A stretch of DNA of 64,000 nt from the NCBI GenBank assembly GCA_050011535.1, contig JBEKIX010000007.1, positions 1 to 64,000 of the forward strand, written 5' to 3'. Positions within the stretch are counted from its first letter, which is position 1. Each line of letters begins with the position of its first letter. Source of the DNA: JAFNAG01 sp050011535. Lineage in GTDB: Bacteria; Acidobacteriota; UBA6911. A program made the translations under genes and the position numbers. The notes beneath the pieces were generated by a model, which searched no databases, was not told the origin of the DNA, and worked only from the letters and a program-made list of their open reading frames with translations. This document shows positions 33,420-41,481 of the stretch, one piece after another.

Positions 33420-35450
33420 TCACTGCTCCTTTACGCTCTCCTCCATCGGCACACTGAGGTTCATCGAAACCTGCGGTGTGGCGAATGCGCCGCCGCGGTC
33501 CGGAAGAAGTGTGATGAGCGCTCCGAAAACCATGATCGCCGCTCCGAACCAGACCCAGAAGACCAGCGGGTTGACATGTGCCTTAATTTCGTACCGGCCG
33601 TCGTCCGTAAGTCCGTTGAACACGGTGTAGAGGTCCTCTTTAGGAGTGCTGCGGATCGAGACCTCGGTGGTGGATTGCCCTTCACTGGTTTTGTAGAAAC
33701 GCTTTTCCGGCTTCATGGTGCGCAGGAACTTGCCGTCTTTGTATGCGTCCAAATACGTCACGCCGTACACGTAGTTCGGCGTGTCCGCTTCCCGGTAATC
33801 GGTCAGCTTCAGCGCGTAATCCCCGATCTTCATGGTGTCGCCCGGCGCCATCGTCTGGCTCGCTTCCTGGTTGAAGGCGTTGCCGGAGAGGCCGACGAAA
33901 ATAAGGACGATCCCGAAATGGACGACGTACCCGCCATATCGCCGCTTGTTTTTCAGCGTGAGCCGCGTCAGGGCAATGAGGAAATTCTCGCCGTTGCTTT
34001 TGGCCCGGATCCTGGCCGCCTTGTAAAACTCCTCAAAGATCGTGACCGTCACAAACACAGCCAGAGTCAGGCACATCAAAGTGTAAAAGTTGCGCATGCC
34101 CGCGGCCAGCAGCACCGCCAACGTCGCAATCGCGAAAACTCCGGGCAGGAAGAACGCCTTTTTCAAACTCTCAATCGAGGTTTTGCGCCATGCAAAGAGC
34201 GGTCCCACTCCCGTCAGCAGCAGAAGCAGCAGCCCGATCGGTATGTTGATGCGGTTGAAGAACGGCGGCCCTACCGTGATCTTGTTCCCCTGCAGCCATT
34301 CGGAAAGTACCGGGAACATGGTTCCCCACAAGACGGCAAAGCAGGCGACCACGAGCATCATGTTGTTGAACAGGAACGCGCTCTCGCGCGAAAGCACGGA
34401 ATCCAGCTGCCGATCGCTCTTGAGATAGGGAAGACGGTCGATGATCAGAAACAGACCGCAGACGGCGATGGTGCCTATGTACAGCAGGAAATATTTCCCC
34501 AGCGAAGAGTCGGCGAAGGCGTGCACCGAACTGACCACTCCGCTGCGCGTGATGAACGTTCCGAACACGCCCAACAGGTAGCACATGATCACCAGAATCA
34601 TGTTCCATACCTTCAGCATTCCCTTGCGTTCCTGAATGATGACGGAGTGAAGAAACGCTGTTCCAACCAGCCAGGGCATGAGAGAGGAGTTTTCCACGGG
34701 ATCCCAGCCCCAATAGCCTCCCCATCCCAGGACGACGTATGCCCATTTGGCGCCCAGAATGAGACCGGTCCCGAGGAAAAGCCAGGTGAGCAGTGTCCAG
34801 CGCCGAGTGGTACGAATCCAGGCATCACCCAGCTGGCGCGAGATGAGCGCAGCCATCGCAAACGCGAACGGCACGACAAAACCGATGAAGCCCAAATAGA
34901 GAATGGGTGGGTGAATCACCATGGCCCAGTATTGGAGCAGCGGATTGAGTCCCCGGCCCTCCGCCGGGGCCCCTAGCATGCTCCCGTCGGCGCCCACCTG
35001 CACGACATGATTGAAGGGGTTGGACAGAAACAGATTCAAGGACAGGAAGAAGGCCAGGTTGACCATCAGCACCGCAATCACGTACGGCATCATGTCGCGA
35101 TAGCGGAAGCGGTTCTGATACACGACCACCCCGGTGAAGATCGACGTGATGAAAACCCAAAGAAGCAACGAACCGTTGTGGGCGCCCCAGAGCGCAGCTA
35201 TTTTATAAAAGATGGGCAAAGCGTGGCTCGTGGCCTCCCACACCTGGGAGACCGAGAAATCGCTCGTGATGAGAAGATACAGCATGCTCCCGGTCGCCAG
35301 CGTTATGGATCCGCATGCCGCCATCACGGCGCGCTCGGCGCTGCGCACGATTCGATGCTGCTTCCGCCACGCCCCCAGCAGGGAAGCAAACAGGGCATAG
35401 AGAGTCAAAACCAAGGCAAGCAACAAACAGAAATTCCCAAATTCACTCAT
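33420..35450 (-). CDS. ccmF: cytochrome c haem lyase CcmF
   Basis: A 676-residue membrane protein with about 15 helices. Hallmarks: WGAHNGSLLLWVFI (about 88), the periplasmic tryptophan motif VLGWGGYWGWDPVENSSLMP (about 245-264), and conserved His in AMVIHPPILYLGFIGF and ITRSGVVSSVHAF. CcmF takes haem from CcmE and joins it to apocytochrome c with CcmH. Length is normal. It is downstream of ccmE (76 bases apart) on the same strand. Confidence 0.95.
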   Translation of the reverse strand: MSEFGNFCLLLALVLTLYALFASLLGAWRKQHRIVRSAERAVMAACGSITLATGSMLYLLITSDFSVSQVWEATSHALPIFYKIAALWGAHNGSLLLWVFITSIFTGVVVYQNRFRYRDMMPYVIAVLMVNLAFFLSLNLFLSNPFNHVVQVGADGSMLGAPAEGRGLNPLLQYWAMVIHPPILYLGFIGFVVPFAFAMAALISRQLGDAWIRTTRRWTLLTWLFLGTGLILGAKWAYVVLGWGGYWGWDPVENSSLMPWLVGTAFLHSVIIQERKGMLKVWNMILVIMCYLLGVFGTFITRSGVVSSVHAFADSSLGKYFLLYIGTIAVCGLFLIIDRLPYLKSDRQLDSVLSRESAFLFNNMMLVVACFAVLWGTMFPVLSEWLQGNKITVGPPFFNRINIPIGLLLLLLTGVGPLFAWRKTSIESLKKAFFLPGVFAIATLAVLLAAGMRNFYTLMCLTLAVFVTVTIFEEFYKAARIRAKSNGENFLIALTRLTLKNKRRYGGYVVHFGIVLIFVGLSGNAFNQEASQTMAPGDTMKIGDYALKLTDYREADTPNYVYGVTYLDAYKDGKFLRTMKPEKRFYKTSEGQSTTEVSIRSTPKEDLYTVFNGLTDDGRYEIKAHVNPLVFWVWFGAAIMVFGALITLLPDRGGAFATPQVSMNLSVPMEESVKEQ

Positions 35451-35526
35451 GTCCTACCACTCCAGGGAGGAAGTTCCGATGTTAGGGCCTGTTATTACGT
35501 GACTGACGCTCGCAGCAGAAGCCGGC

Positions 35527-35934
35527 CTACTTCGTCTTCTTCGCATATTCCGCTTCGTACTTGGAAGCACACTTCGCCTCGATATGACTTGCCTGGAATA
35601 CTCCGGCCTGTGAAACCACTCCTTCCACCAGCGCCTGAGACCCGTCTTTGAAGGTGTCGGGAACCACGTCCTTGCCCACGTAGCGAACCCGGAGCTCCTG
35701 TCCCTGGCTGCTGATCACAAACTCCATCGGGATCTTGCCGCGATCGATCGAGCCTTGAACCACATCGCCAGCAACCTTCACGGTTTTCCCCTGAAGCTGG
35801 TTGTGCATGGTGGCGTACTCGTTGACCGTTATGTAGTAGGCTTTGCTCTCCTGGAAACCGACAAAGCCCAGCCAAACCAGAGCTGCCAGAACCACGGCAC
35901 CGCCCACCATGAACTTAAGTCTTGGACCTCTCAT
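35527..35934 (-). CDS. ccmE: haem chaperone CcmE, CxxxY variant
   Basis: A 135-residue haem chaperone with one N-terminal membrane helix (GGAVVLAALVWLGFVGF) and an OB-fold domain (VKVAGDVVQGSIDR, LRVRYVGKDVVPDTFKDG, ALVEGVVSQAGVFQA). The haem-binding region reads HIEAKCASKYEAEY. Aligned to the usual AKHDENY, Cys takes the place of the His that binds haem covalently, giving CxxxY. CxxxY variants have been described in some archaea and sulphate reducers. GGGGAGG 6 bases before ATG 35934 sets the start; a longer frame lacks homology. Confidence 0.9.
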   Translation of the reverse strand: MRGPRLKFMVGGAVVLAALVWLGFVGFQESKAYYITVNEYATMHNQLQGKTVKVAGDVVQGSIDRGKIPMEFVISSQGQELRVRYVGKDVVPDTFKDGSQALVEGVVSQAGVFQASHIEAKCASKYEAEYAKKTK

Positions 35935-36455
35935 CTCTGACCTCCCCGGCGTGATTCGCGCTGTCCCTTGTACTTGCGACAGAGATTCATCTCGACACCC
36001 AATACCGGCATCACACCCAAAATCAACAAAACCGGCAGGCAAAAAGACAGCACTCCGTCATTATGGTACACCGTCAGGAAGACTGCCGAACCTCAAGTAT
36101 ACCATTTCAGCCCCCGGCGGGAAGGTTTCTGAAATCACATTTCATAAAATTCCGGTATCTGTTTGTCCGCGGCAACGAGGATGTGGTGTTCTCGGAATAG
36201 ACACAAAACTAACCGCCAAGGCTCGAAGAACTCGAAGAGCCTCCAAGGAAAGCCTATCGGATCGGAAGGCGTCGGCTCTTGGAGATTCTTTGAGTACTTT
36301 GAGTCTTTGAGGTGTGTTTTGAAGATCTTTGTACTTCCAAAGGCGGGAACAGGTTAGAATGGCGCTTCATTTCTCTAACCTATGCACAGGGTAGTGTCGA
36401 TTTGCTAGGCAAGTCGCGCAATACTGATACATTATCTGCCTCCAGGGGGAAGATG
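35935..36455. other. divergent intergenic region with R1 element
   Basis: It separates the ccm cluster (minus) from the AhpD-GGDEF gene (plus). Besides the R1 copy at 36211-36314 I see nothing gene-like. Promoters for both directions must lie here. Confidence 0.45.
36211..36314. repeat. R1 hairpin element
   Basis: Arms AACCGCCAAGGCTCGAAGAA and (right end) GAGTCTTTGAGGTG, core CTATCGGATCGGAAGGCGTC. The GGCGTCGG part is inverted relative to the copy at 26395. Confidence 0.85.
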
Positions 36456-39035
36456 ATGAACCTTGGTGAAGGCCAAAGGGATCGTCCGGCCGATGGACCG
36501 GATGTGCTGCGCAAGCAAATCGAGGAAATCAGGGAAATGACGTCGGCGCTTCTGCGTCCCCCAACTGTCCGGACTCAGACGCCCGATGCAGGGATGCGCG
36601 TGGTCGAGCGCATCAAGGCTGAGATGGGATCGCAGCTCGGCTTCGTGCCGCCTCTTTTTGCATCGGTCATGGATTCGCCGGAGATCCTGGCGGGTCTCTG
36701 GCAGCAGATGCGCTTCGCCTATCTCAATAATCCCATGCCGGCCCTGACCAAAGAAAAGCTGCTGGCCCGGCTTTCGCGCAGCTGCCCCGTGCGTTACGCG
36801 CTTGTGGCGCACAGCTGCAGATTGCGATCTCTCGGGATGCGCGCCGGTGAGATTCTGCACTGGCTCGAAGACTCTTTGCCGACCGGGGAAGAGGATCTCG
36901 AGCCGTTCTTTGCCCGATTCGCGTCCGCACCTCGACCGTTGCCTCCGTGGCCCAAACCCGGCACGCCGCTCGAGGATGCGCTCCTGGCCTGCGCGATCTA
37001 CCTCTTCAATCAACCCGGCAGAAACTCGCGGTGTCGTGACGCGCTGTGCCGGTTCCTGGGTTCGGCCAATTACGCGCGGTTGATATCCCTTCTTGGTTAC
37101 GTAAGAACGCATCTCACCTGGCTCGAAACCTGCCCGGAACCAGATCAGGCAAGTGATGACATCATCTGTGACTGCCTGCCCCGGCTGTTGGAGGAGGAGC
37201 CTGGATTGGCGCCCGTATTCACCAACGCACCCGAACAGCAGGGGAAAGGGTTGCACGCCGAAGGACGGATTCTCGAGAGGTTGTTACAAGACAACCCGGA
37301 CGGCATTTTTGCATTCAGTCCCAGTTTGGCCTGTACGCTGTGGAATCCTGCCATGGAAAGAATATTCGGCATCCCGGAGGGGGAGGCTGTCGGCCGGACC
37401 CTTTTTGATGTGTTGCCGTTCCTTGTGGAGGTCGGCGCGGACAAAGGCCTGCTGGAAACACTCCAGGGAAACAGCATCAGCGTCCCTAACGGCCGCTTTC
37501 GTGTTCCCGAAACCGGCAAGGAGGGATTCTGCGATGCACTCTACGTTCCACTGATCAACGGCGAGGGCAGGATTTCCGGAGGGTTGGCGTTCGTACGGGA
37601 CACCACGGAGCGGATTCTTGCGGAACAAAGCAGCCGTGCTACGGAGGAACGTTATTTAGAGCTTTTCGAGAATGCCCACGACATCGTTTATACGCACGAC
37701 CTGGATTGTCACCTCACGTCCATCAACAAGGCGGCGGAGCGCATCACAGGATACACAGGCGCCGAGGCCCTTCAGATGACGGCCGGTGATCTTGTCGATC
37801 CGGAACAGCTCAAGATCGCGTGCAGAACGATGGAAAGGCAGATCGCCGGAGAGAATCCTCCGCCCTTCGAGCTTGAAATCGTGTGCAAGGACGGCAGGCG
37901 CGTCGCTCTGGAAGTCAGCACACACATCATCTCGCGGGACGGCAGGCCCGTCGGCGTGCAGGGCATCGCCCGCGACATTTCCGAGAGAAAGAAGACGGAG
38001 GAGGCTCTACAGCAGGCCAAACAGCACCTGGAAGCCTGGGTGCGCGAACTCGAACAACGCACGCGCGAAATGACTCTGCTCAGCGAAATGGGCGACATGT
38101 TGCGCGCCTGCCTGACCACCGATGAAGCCTACACGGTCATCGTCAGGGTGGCGCAGCAGATATTCCCGGTGGAAGCTGGAGCTCTGTATGTCATTTCACA
38201 TGCGCACAACCTGGTCGAGGCTGTGGCCGTCTGGGGAGACGCCTCCCGGGTCGAGCGTGCCTTCGCCCTGAACGAATGCTGGGCACTGCGCCGCGGCCGC
38301 GTGCATTGGGTGGAGGATTCGATCACCGGCCTCTTGTGCAAACACCTTCCCACTCCATCTCCTCAAAGCTACCTGTGCGTGCCGATGATGGCGCAGAGCG
38401 AAGCGCTCGGAATCCTCTACCTCACCCCGCCCGCCGACTCGCATCTGACAGAACCAAAACAGCGTCTTGCCGTGGCCATGGCCGAACACATCGCGATGGC
38501 GCTGTCCAACCTGAGGCTGCATGAAACGTTGCGCAGCCAGTCGATCCGCGATCCGCTCACGGGCCTGTTCAACCGGCGCTTCATGGAGGAATCACTCGAG
38601 CTCGAGCTGCGCCGCGCCGCCCGCAGCCGGCGGCCGCTCGGCATGATCATGGTGGAGATCGACAACTTTAAGGAAGTGAACCGATCGCTTGGAGGCGATG
38701 CCGAAGGTTCCATCCTGCTCGAGCTCGGCGGACTGCTGCAGACAGTCATCCGCAGGGAAGACGTCGCTTGCCGTTTCGACAGCGAAAAGTTTACGATCTT
38801 CCTGCCTCAGGGCAGCCTGGAGACGACGGCACGGCGGGCGGAAAACCTGTGCGAGATGATCCGGCACCTCGATATCCGCCATCGCGGCCGTCCTGTCGGA
38901 ACAGTGACGGCGTCGGCCGGCGTCGCCGCGTTTCCCGATCAGGGCCGCACGGTGGAGACGCTCATCCGAGCCGCCGAGGGCGCGCTCCAGCGCGCCAAAC
39001 AGGAAGGCGGCGGCCACACATTGTCCGCGCAGTGA
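36456..39035 (+). CDS. AhpD-like/PAS/PAS/GAF/degenerate GGDEF protein
   Basis: An 859-residue cytosolic signalling protein. Residues about 58-260 look like an AhpD/carboxymuconolactone-decarboxylase fold (PALTKEKLLARLSRSC, then VRYALVAH) but the redox Cys pair is absent. A PAS domain (about 285-400), a second PAS (about 405-525), a GAF-like domain (about 545-690) and a GGDEF domain (about 700-859) follow. The signature is DSEKF (about 775) instead of GGEEF, and the DxD of the metal site reads MVEIDNFK, so cyclase activity is unlikely. The RxxD inhibitory site (RRED, five residues before) is kept, so it may bind c-di-GMP. AGGGGGA precedes two adjacent ATGs. Paralogue at 52303. Confidence 0.82.
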   Translation: MNLGEGQRDRPADGPDVLRKQIEEIREMTSALLRPPTVRTQTPDAGMRVVERIKAEMGSQLGFVPPLFASVMDSPEILAGLWQQMRFAYLNNPMPALTKEKLLARLSRSCPVRYALVAHSCRLRSLGMRAGEILHWLEDSLPTGEEDLEPFFARFASAPRPLPPWPKPGTPLEDALLACAIYLFNQPGRNSRCRDALCRFLGSANYARLISLLGYVRTHLTWLETCPEPDQASDDIICDCLPRLLEEEPGLAPVFTNAPEQQGKGLHAEGRILERLLQDNPDGIFAFSPSLACTLWNPAMERIFGIPEGEAVGRTLFDVLPFLVEVGADKGLLETLQGNSISVPNGRFRVPETGKEGFCDALYVPLINGEGRISGGLAFVRDTTERILAEQSSRATEERYLELFENAHDIVYTHDLDCHLTSINKAAERITGYTGAEALQMTAGDLVDPEQLKIACRTMERQIAGENPPPFELEIVCKDGRRVALEVSTHIISRDGRPVGVQGIARDISERKKTEEALQQAKQHLEAWVRELEQRTREMTLLSEMGDMLRACLTTDEAYTVIVRVAQQIFPVEAGALYVISHAHNLVEAVAVWGDASRVERAFALNECWALRRGRVHWVEDSITGLLCKHLPTPSPQSYLCVPMMAQSEALGILYLTPPADSHLTEPKQRLAVAMAEHIAMALSNLRLHETLRSQSIRDPLTGLFNRRFMEESLELELRRAARSRRPLGMIMVEIDNFKEVNRSLGGDAEGSILLELGGLLQTVIRREDVACRFDSEKFTIFLPQGSLETTARRAENLCEMIRHLDIRHRGRPVGTVTASAGVAAFPDQGRTVETLIRAAEGALQRAKQEGGGHTLSAQ

Positions 39036-39133
39036 GGTTTCGGGGACAGGCGCCATAACCTCAGAATCCCGAGGCGCACAAGCCAGGTCTGTCCGAGATG
39101 ATTCCGAGGTTATAGTGCCTGTCCCCGAAACCT
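39035..39133. repeat. R2-like palindromic element
   Basis: AGGTTTCGGGGACAGGCGCC and the inverted end GTGCCTGTCCCCGAAACCT with ATAACCTC / GAGGTTAT inside. Same size and GGGGACAG core as R2 but different flanks. It begins at the last base of the upstream stop codon. Confidence 0.8.
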
Positions 39134-39144
39134 AAAGAGATCTT

Positions 39145-41346
39145 ATGATCGCACATGACCGATTTTCGAAATGGATGCCGCGAACTCTGGCCTTCCTGTT
39201 TTGCCTGACTGTGTCCGCTCTTCCCTTTCGTGCCCAGGTTCAAAAGCCTCCGGCAGGGCAGAAGACGGAGCAAGCCGCCAAGCCGATCCGCATCGGCGTA
39301 GGGTTGGTTCAGACGGACGTGACGGTCTTCGATCGCGAGAACCGGTTCGTCGACAATCTGAAGCCCGATCAATTCGAGTTGAAGGTCGACGGCGTCGAGC
39401 AGCCGATTGCGTTTTTCGAGCTTGTCGCTTCAGGAAGCCCTCATGACGAGGAGATCTGGGCCAAAGCCGAAGGCAAGCCTGTGCCGGAGCCGACCAAGCC
39501 CGCTGCAAACGCTTCCGATGCGGGGCGCACGATCCTGTTTTTTGTCGATGACTGGCATATGTCCGCTGAAGACGTCGTACACTCGCGCGCCGCTCTGGCA
39601 AGTCTCGTCGACAAGTCGATGGGCGTGCACGACCGCGCCGTAATCTTTGCCGCATCGGGGCAGCTCGGATTCCTGCAGCAGCTTACGGACAATAAGGCCG
39701 TCTTGCATGCTGCCCTGCAGAAGCTCAACTTTCAGAGCTCCGGTGTCGAGGACAGCCAATGGCCGCCCATGACGGAGGGGCAAGCATTTTTGATCGACCA
39801 AAACGACACGGATGTGATCGCTTACTTCTGTCAAGCAATGCAAGGAACAGGTTGGGATCCTGGTCGTTCTTCTTCGAGAGGCGGAGGCTGCAACCCAGGT
39901 TTGATGCAGGTGATCCACGACCGGGCGAGCCAGCTTGCAAATCTCTCTGCAGGCATCGCTGCAAGATCCTTCGCCGCCCTGCGTGATCTCGTGCGTTCAT
40001 CTGCGGCGCTTCCGAGCCGCAAAGTGATTTTCTTCTTGTCGGACGGCTTCGTCCTTCAACCGCAGCGGAGTGACATCGTTGATCGATTGAGGCTATTGAC
40101 CGATGCCGCGGCCCGCGTCGGAATCGTGATTTACAGCCTGGATACCCGCGGCCTCGTGGTTGGTCTTCCCGAAGCTAAGACGAAAAGAGCTGCGGATCCG
40201 GGGGGAAATCTGGCGCACAGCGCGCTCAGCGAGGTCATGACCCAGCAGGACGCGCTGAACGCACTCGCATCCGACACTGGCGGGCGATTTCTGAAAAACA
40301 CCAATGCCCTCGACACCGCTTTGATCTCAGCGTTGGCAGAAATGTCGCACTATTATCTCCTGGGTTGGCACATCGATCTGGAGAGTGTGCAGTCAGGCAA
40401 GTACCGATCTCTCCAGGTCGCCGTCAAAGATCGCCCTGATCTCACGGTGCGTTTGCGGCAAGGTCAGGTCGACTTATCGCAACTCGTCGCCAGGAATGAT
40501 GACCAGGCCGGCACCGCCATGCCGTCCGCAACGGCCGGAGGAAATGAGTTGTTGGAGGCGCTTCAATCCCCGTTCGTTCTCAAGGCATTGCCGGTCCATC
40601 TCAACGCCGGACGCCTGTTCCAGTCCGACAGGGGAAATATTCTCACCATCTCGTATCTGGTAGATGTAAATGCCGCGGATTTGCTGGCTGGCAAGGAGAA
40701 GGAAGGCATCAAGATCGATGTTTTGGGTGTAATAGCAAATAGGGATGGCAAAAGCGTGGGCGATTTCAGTGAGCATCTCTCCTGGGCCGGAGATCCGACA
40801 GGTCAAACCAGGCCGGCGAGTGAGGCATTTGCGCACAGCCGGTTTATCGTCCTTGAACCCGGAGTCTATCAAGTGCGCGTAGCCGCACGCGATCCGAGGA
40901 GCGGCCGCGCCGGCAGCGCCTGGGAGTGGATCGACGTCCCTCCGTCCACCCCGGGGAAGATCTCGATGAGCAGTGTTTTTCTGCAAGAGCAGACAACGGA
41001 GACGGTTGCGGGTCTGGATCTGGACGCTCTGAGAAAAACTCAATTCAGCGTCCGCCGCAGTTTCTCGCCGCAGTCTCAAGTGCGATTCCTGCTGAACATC
41101 TATAATTCAGCAGACACCGGCGTCCAGGTGCAGACGAAGATCTACCGTGGGAACCAGGTCGTCAACCAATCCCCGGCGAGGTCTTTGCAGGCTGCTCCGC
41201 AAAATGCAAACGGGGGCGCGATTTTTTTCAGTAGTGAATTGCCGCTCAAAGGCCTTCCTCCCGGCGCCTACACCCTCGAAATCACCGCAACAGGCTATTC
41301 CACGAATGCCGGCGCCACTCAGCGCATCGCGTTCTGGATTCAATAA
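39145..41346 (+). CDS. secreted VWFA-related protein (acidobacterial type)
   Basis: A 733-residue exported protein. After a signal peptide (LAFLFCLTVSALPFRAQ) the segment VGLVQTDVTVFDRENRFVDN and LKPDQFELKVDGVEQPI (about 51-92) are the hallmark opening of the VWFA-related family common in Acidobacteria (TIGR03436). The von Willebrand A-like domain spans about 130-420 (ILFFVDDWHMSAEDV, ALPSRKVIFFLSDGF, VGIVIYSLDTRGL, YYLLGWHI). The metal-site motif is changed to DDWHMS. The C-terminal 280 residues are beta-rich (YQVRVAARD, PPGAYTLEI). Cellular role unknown. Strongest taxonomic marker here. Single gene between R2 elements. Confidence 0.85.
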   Translation: MIAHDRFSKWMPRTLAFLFCLTVSALPFRAQVQKPPAGQKTEQAAKPIRIGVGLVQTDVTVFDRENRFVDNLKPDQFELKVDGVEQPIAFFELVASGSPHDEEIWAKAEGKPVPEPTKPAANASDAGRTILFFVDDWHMSAEDVVHSRAALASLVDKSMGVHDRAVIFAASGQLGFLQQLTDNKAVLHAALQKLNFQSSGVEDSQWPPMTEGQAFLIDQNDTDVIAYFCQAMQGTGWDPGRSSSRGGGCNPGLMQVIHDRASQLANLSAGIAARSFAALRDLVRSSAALPSRKVIFFLSDGFVLQPQRSDIVDRLRLLTDAAARVGIVIYSLDTRGLVVGLPEAKTKRAADPGGNLAHSALSEVMTQQDALNALASDTGGRFLKNTNALDTALISALAEMSHYYLLGWHIDLESVQSGKYRSLQVAVKDRPDLTVRLRQGQVDLSQLVARNDDQAGTAMPSATAGGNELLEALQSPFVLKALPVHLNAGRLFQSDRGNILTISYLVDVNAADLLAGKEKEGIKIDVLGVIANRDGKSVGDFSEHLSWAGDPTGQTRPASEAFAHSRFIVLEPGVYQVRVAARDPRSGRAGSAWEWIDVPPSTPGKISMSSVFLQEQTTETVAGLDLDALRKTQFSVRRSFSPQSQVRFLLNIYNSADTGVQVQTKIYRGNQVVNQSPARSLQAAPQNANGGAIFFSSELPLKGLPPGAYTLEITATGYSTNAGATQRIAFWIQ

Positions 41347-41390
41347 CGACGCGATGCCAGGCAAGCCCGGACGGCGCTGTTGCGAAATTG

Positions 41391-41411
41391 GTGACAGTCA
41401 CCGATTTCGTG
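41391..41411. repeat. minimal R2 palindrome
   Basis: GCGAAATTGGTGACAGTCAC then CGATTTCGT: the two R2 ends are joined with no core, giving one short near-perfect palindrome just before the TPR glycosyltransferase gene. Confidence 0.7.
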
Positions 41412-41481
41412 CGGTTGACAAGGGAACCGTATATTCACTACATTTTCGGCCTTGCGAGAGGATGGACCCTGGAGCTGGCAC

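Noticed and set aside
33402..34976. 524-codon plus-strand open frame
   Set aside because: It is antisense to ccmF, whose motifs are unmistakable. Its protein is rich in His/Gln/Arg with no domain, as expected of an antisense shadow.
10726..36314. R1 elements considered as simple rho-independent terminators
   Set aside because: They are longer than needed, lack a U-tract, and also lie between divergent genes; termination may be a side effect only.
36453..39035. First AhpD/PAS/GGDEF protein considered as an active diguanylate cyclase
   Set aside because: The signature is DSEKF and the DxD motif is altered, unlike the intact paralogue at 52303.
39145..41346. VWFA protein considered as a classic MIDAS metal-binding adhesin
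   Set aside because: The DxSxS motif is not present (DDWHMS instead), so metal-dependent adhesion cannot be claimed.
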